Shown here one piece after another: positions 5,429 to 7,048 of a stretch of 7,048 nucleotides of DNA; within the stretch, counting starts at the first letter, position 1, and each line of letters opens with the position of its first letter. Source of the stretch: Rickettsiales bacterium (GTDB taxonomy: Bacteria; Pseudomonadota; Alphaproteobacteria; Rickettsiales; UBA1997); NCBI GenBank assembly GCA_031283795.1, contig JAITBB010000098.1:1-7048 (forward strand). The letters run 5' to 3'. The notes under the pieces were generated by a model. That model saw nothing but the letters and a program-made list of their open reading frames with translations. It was not told the origin of the DNA and made no database searches. The position numbers and the translations under genes are program-made.

Positions 5429-6481
5429 ATGATAGGAGAGAAGTTGGTCAAAACAGCAATAGTTACTGGAGTTACAGGACAGGACGGCGGATACCTGGCA
5501 AAGTTGTTGCTATCAAAGGGATACAGAGTTATCGGCGCATATCGCCGCGGCGCCACAGACACATTTGTGAAACTCTGTGAACACGGGATCATTGATCAAA
5601 TTGAAATGATCGAGTTTGACCTATTGGAATTCACAAACATATGCCGCATAGTTATAAAGTACCAGCCAGACGAATTTTACAATCTGGCAGCACAGAGCTT
5701 TGTTGCTCTATCGTTTGAAGAGCCAATTTATACAACACAGGCGGATGGAATTGGTGTACTGTATATTCTGGAGGCACTACGCCAATTCAGCCCAAAGACA
5801 CGATTATACCAGGCTTCAACTTCCGAGATGTTCGGATTGGCACAGGAGACTCCGCAGCGTGAATCCACTCCATTTTATCCACGCTCGCCCTATGGCTGTG
5901 CAAAATTACTGGCCCACTGGCTAACGGTGAACTACCGAGAAGCATTTAACCTCTACACCTGCTCCGGTATTCTGTTTAATCATGAGAGCCCATTTCGCGG
6001 AAAGGAATTTGTGACACGTAAAATTACCACATACTTTGCAAAGTTAGCCAAAAATGGTGCCAATGGCGTCACTCCCCTTGAACTTGGTAATCTGGATGCG
6101 AAACGCGATTGGGGCTTTGCCGGCGACTACGTTGAGTTGATGTGGAAAATGCTACAGCAGGAAGAGGGCGACACCTATGTCATCTCCACCGGCGAAACAC
6201 ACACGGTCCGCGAGTTTGTTATCGAAGCGGCAAGCTACTGTGGACTAGAAATAGAATTTTCCGGCTCGGCTGAAAACGAAGTCGCAACAGACAGAATAAC
6301 CGGCAGGGTCCTTGTGAGAGTAAATCCGAAATTTTATCGTCCCGCCGAGGTTCACCAACTGCTCGGAGATTCAACCAGGGCACGTGAAAAACTGAACTGG
6401 GTGCCAAAGGTGAAATTCGCCGAGCTGGTAAAAATGATGATGGAAAAGGATATTGAACGGGAGGGGAAGGAAATTCTGTAG
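5429..6481 (+). CDS. gmd: GDP-mannose 4,6-dehydratase
   Basis: This cytosolic enzyme converts GDP-D-mannose to GDP-4-keto-6-deoxy-D-mannose, the branch point to GDP-fucose, GDP-rhamnose and GDP-perosamine for surface glycans. It is an extended short-chain dehydrogenase. The NADP-binding GVTGQDG is at 14-20. The active site shows STSEMFG at 130-136 (T131, E133) and YGCAK at 155-159 (Tyr155, Lys159). ILFNHESPFRGKEFVTRKIT at 181-200, NLDAKRDWG at 221-229 and RPAEVHQLLGD at 304-314 are standard GMD blocks. At 350 aa it is complete. Two starts compete: ATG 5429 (AGGA at 5418-5421) and TTG 5444, which has AGGAG (5434-5438) five bases upstream and yields the family-typical opening MVKTAIVTG. Most arginines are CGN, unlike the AGR-rich portal gene, which points to a different origin. 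A possible glycan gene begins on the next base after the stop. Confidence 0.95.
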   Translation: MIGEKLVKTAIVTGVTGQDGGYLAKLLLSKGYRVIGAYRRGATDTFVKLCEHGIIDQIEMIEFDLLEFTNICRIVIKYQPDEFYNLAAQSFVALSFEEPIYTTQADGIGVLYILEALRQFSPKTRLYQASTSEMFGLAQETPQRESTPFYPRSPYGCAKLLAHWLTVNYREAFNLYTCSGILFNHESPFRGKEFVTRKITTYFAKLAKNGANGVTPLELGNLDAKRDWGFAGDYVELMWKMLQQEEGDTYVISTGETHTVREFVIEAASYCGLEIEFSGSAENEVATDRITGRVLVRVNPKFYRPAEVHQLLGDSTRAREKLNWVPKVKFAELVKMMMEKDIEREGKEIL

Positions 6482-6928
6482 ATGTACAAACCACTAGTTC
6501 ATATGTTCTGCATGCTGATCGCGCTGAGACCGTTACGTCTTTGGGTACGCAGACACCCACGAGGCCTGTCTATCATAGCTGATTCAAAGATGTTTGGGAA
6601 TAAAGAGTTCGGTGGCGGGATAAACGTATTTTACCTATTCTGGATTCCAATTTTATGTAGAAAACGGACAATGGATGATGAAAAAACATATATGTTCGGG
6701 GTCATGATAAAAAGGGAGGTCTTTCCAGACTATAGGTTAGGGTTGTCCACACGGGATCAGAAAAGACTATTGGTTATTATGGGCAAAAATCTGCACAGTT
6801 CGAAAAGTGGCAGTACTACGCACACAAATGGAATACTCTCACACCTAGGGCAATCCGGTTGGCACATAGGTCAGTTGATATTTACCAATAACAATGCTTC
6901 ACCGATACCAGCCAATCTGGAAATATAG
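6482..6928 (+). CDS. hypothetical protein, possible broken surface-glycan gene
   Basis: The 148-aa frame starts on the base right after the gmd stop, with AAGGA in the last gmd codons 11 bases upstream, so it could be co-transcribed. Residues 50-59 (FYLFWIPILC) and 70-78 (YMFGVMIKR) resemble the tandem 'YLFGIPILKIK' repeats found in some LPS or capsule glycosyltransferases, separated by a short charged linker as in those proteins. From about residue 88 onward the sequence loses protein character. Meanwhile the frame shifted by two bases is open from 6736 to 6891 and gives an aromatic-rich peptide (QFEKWQYYAHKWNTL). One or more frameshifts in a longer glycosyltransferase-like gene would explain this. 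No catalytic motif is visible in either frame, so function is not assigned. Confidence 0.4.
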   Translation: MYKPLVHMFCMLIALRPLRLWVRRHPRGLSIIADSKMFGNKEFGGGINVFYLFWIPILCRKRTMDDEKTYMFGVMIKREVFPDYRLGLSTRDQKRLLVIMGKNLHSSKSGSTTHTNGILSHLGQSGWHIGQLIFTNNNASPIPANLEI

Positions 6929-6957
6929 ACGAAATATTTAGCACAAGATTGACCCAT

Positions 6958-6976
6958 ATGTCCTGGATGTGGACAT
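6958..6976. repeat. small perfect hairpin
   Basis: ATGTCC (6958-6963) and GGACAT (6971-6976) pair exactly around a 7-base loop, extendable by one T-G pair. No T-tract follows on either side, so it does not look like an intrinsic terminator. The remaining bases to the window end hold no supported gene. An ATG at 7007 opens a frame that runs off the edge after 14 codons, but the AGG before it is one base away and too close to act as a ribosome-binding site. Confidence 0.25.
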
Positions 6977-7048
6977 GATAGAGTGGCCAAAAAACAAATA
7001 ACAGGCATGTGTGAAAAGTTTCCAAGTTTCAATAGTATAGAGTTCATA

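Noticed and set aside
5110..5580. 156-codon plus-strand open frame overlapping the start of gmd
   Set aside because: Its last third is a shadow of gmd in another frame, the first part has no recognisable motif and no ribosome-binding site, and gmd is certain.
6219..6560. 113-codon minus-strand open frame
   Set aside because: It lies antisense to the gmd 3' end, is proline/serine-rich as shadow frames often are, and has no motif.
1..7048. CRISPR array, tRNA, transposase, toxin-antitoxin or retron-like system
   Set aside because: No regularly spaced repeats, cloverleaf with TTCGANNC arm, transposase motifs or toxin-antitoxin pair was seen on either strand.

Overview
The window looks like a piece of a host-associated alphaproteobacterial chromosome, of the Rickettsiales or Holosporales kind. 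I infer this from the portal protein, which closely resembles the gene-transfer-agent (GTA) portal proteins of alphaproteobacteria. Supporting signs are the heavy use of AGG/AGA for arginine in the native genes, and a long, apparently decaying intergenic stretch between intact genes. I cannot name the species from sequence alone.

Layout. (1) 1-137: a short leader with a weak hairpin followed by T6, and a possible promoter. (2) 138-1310, + strand: a complete HK97/GTA-type portal protein standing alone, with no terminase, protease or capsid gene beside it. (3) 1327-4466, - strand: a two-gene unit read right to left. It holds an EptA-type lipid A phosphoethanolamine transferase (4466-2814) and, overlapping it by ATGA, an outer-membrane beta-barrel protein (2817-1327). 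A hairpin plus U-tract terminator for this unit sits at the convergent junction and reaches into the 3' end of the portal gene. (4) 4467-5428: about 960 bases with no convincing intact gene. It carries short matches to the 5' end of 16S rRNA in scrambled order, a possible decayed prephenate dehydratase fragment, and a 17-bp dyad overlapping a possible gmd promoter. (5) 5429-6481, + strand: a complete GDP-mannose 4,6-dehydratase (gmd) whose arginine codons are mostly CGN, unlike its neighbours. (6) 6482-6928, + strand: an ORF starting on the base after the gmd stop. It contains two copies of a motif like the 'YLFGIPI' repeats of some surface-polysaccharide glycosyltransferases, and may be a broken gene. 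(7) 6929-7048: a small hairpin and otherwise nothing I can support.

The theme outside the portal gene is the outer surface: modification of lipid A with phosphoethanolamine, an outer-membrane barrel, and a nucleotide-sugar enzyme (GDP-4-keto-6-deoxymannose, precursor of fucose, rhamnose and perosamine) with a possible glycan partner. I found no CRISPR array, tRNA, transposase or complete novel multi-gene system. The best leads are the isolated GTA portal gene, the coupled eptA/barrel pair, the apparently imported gmd, and the scrambled 16S-like fragments.
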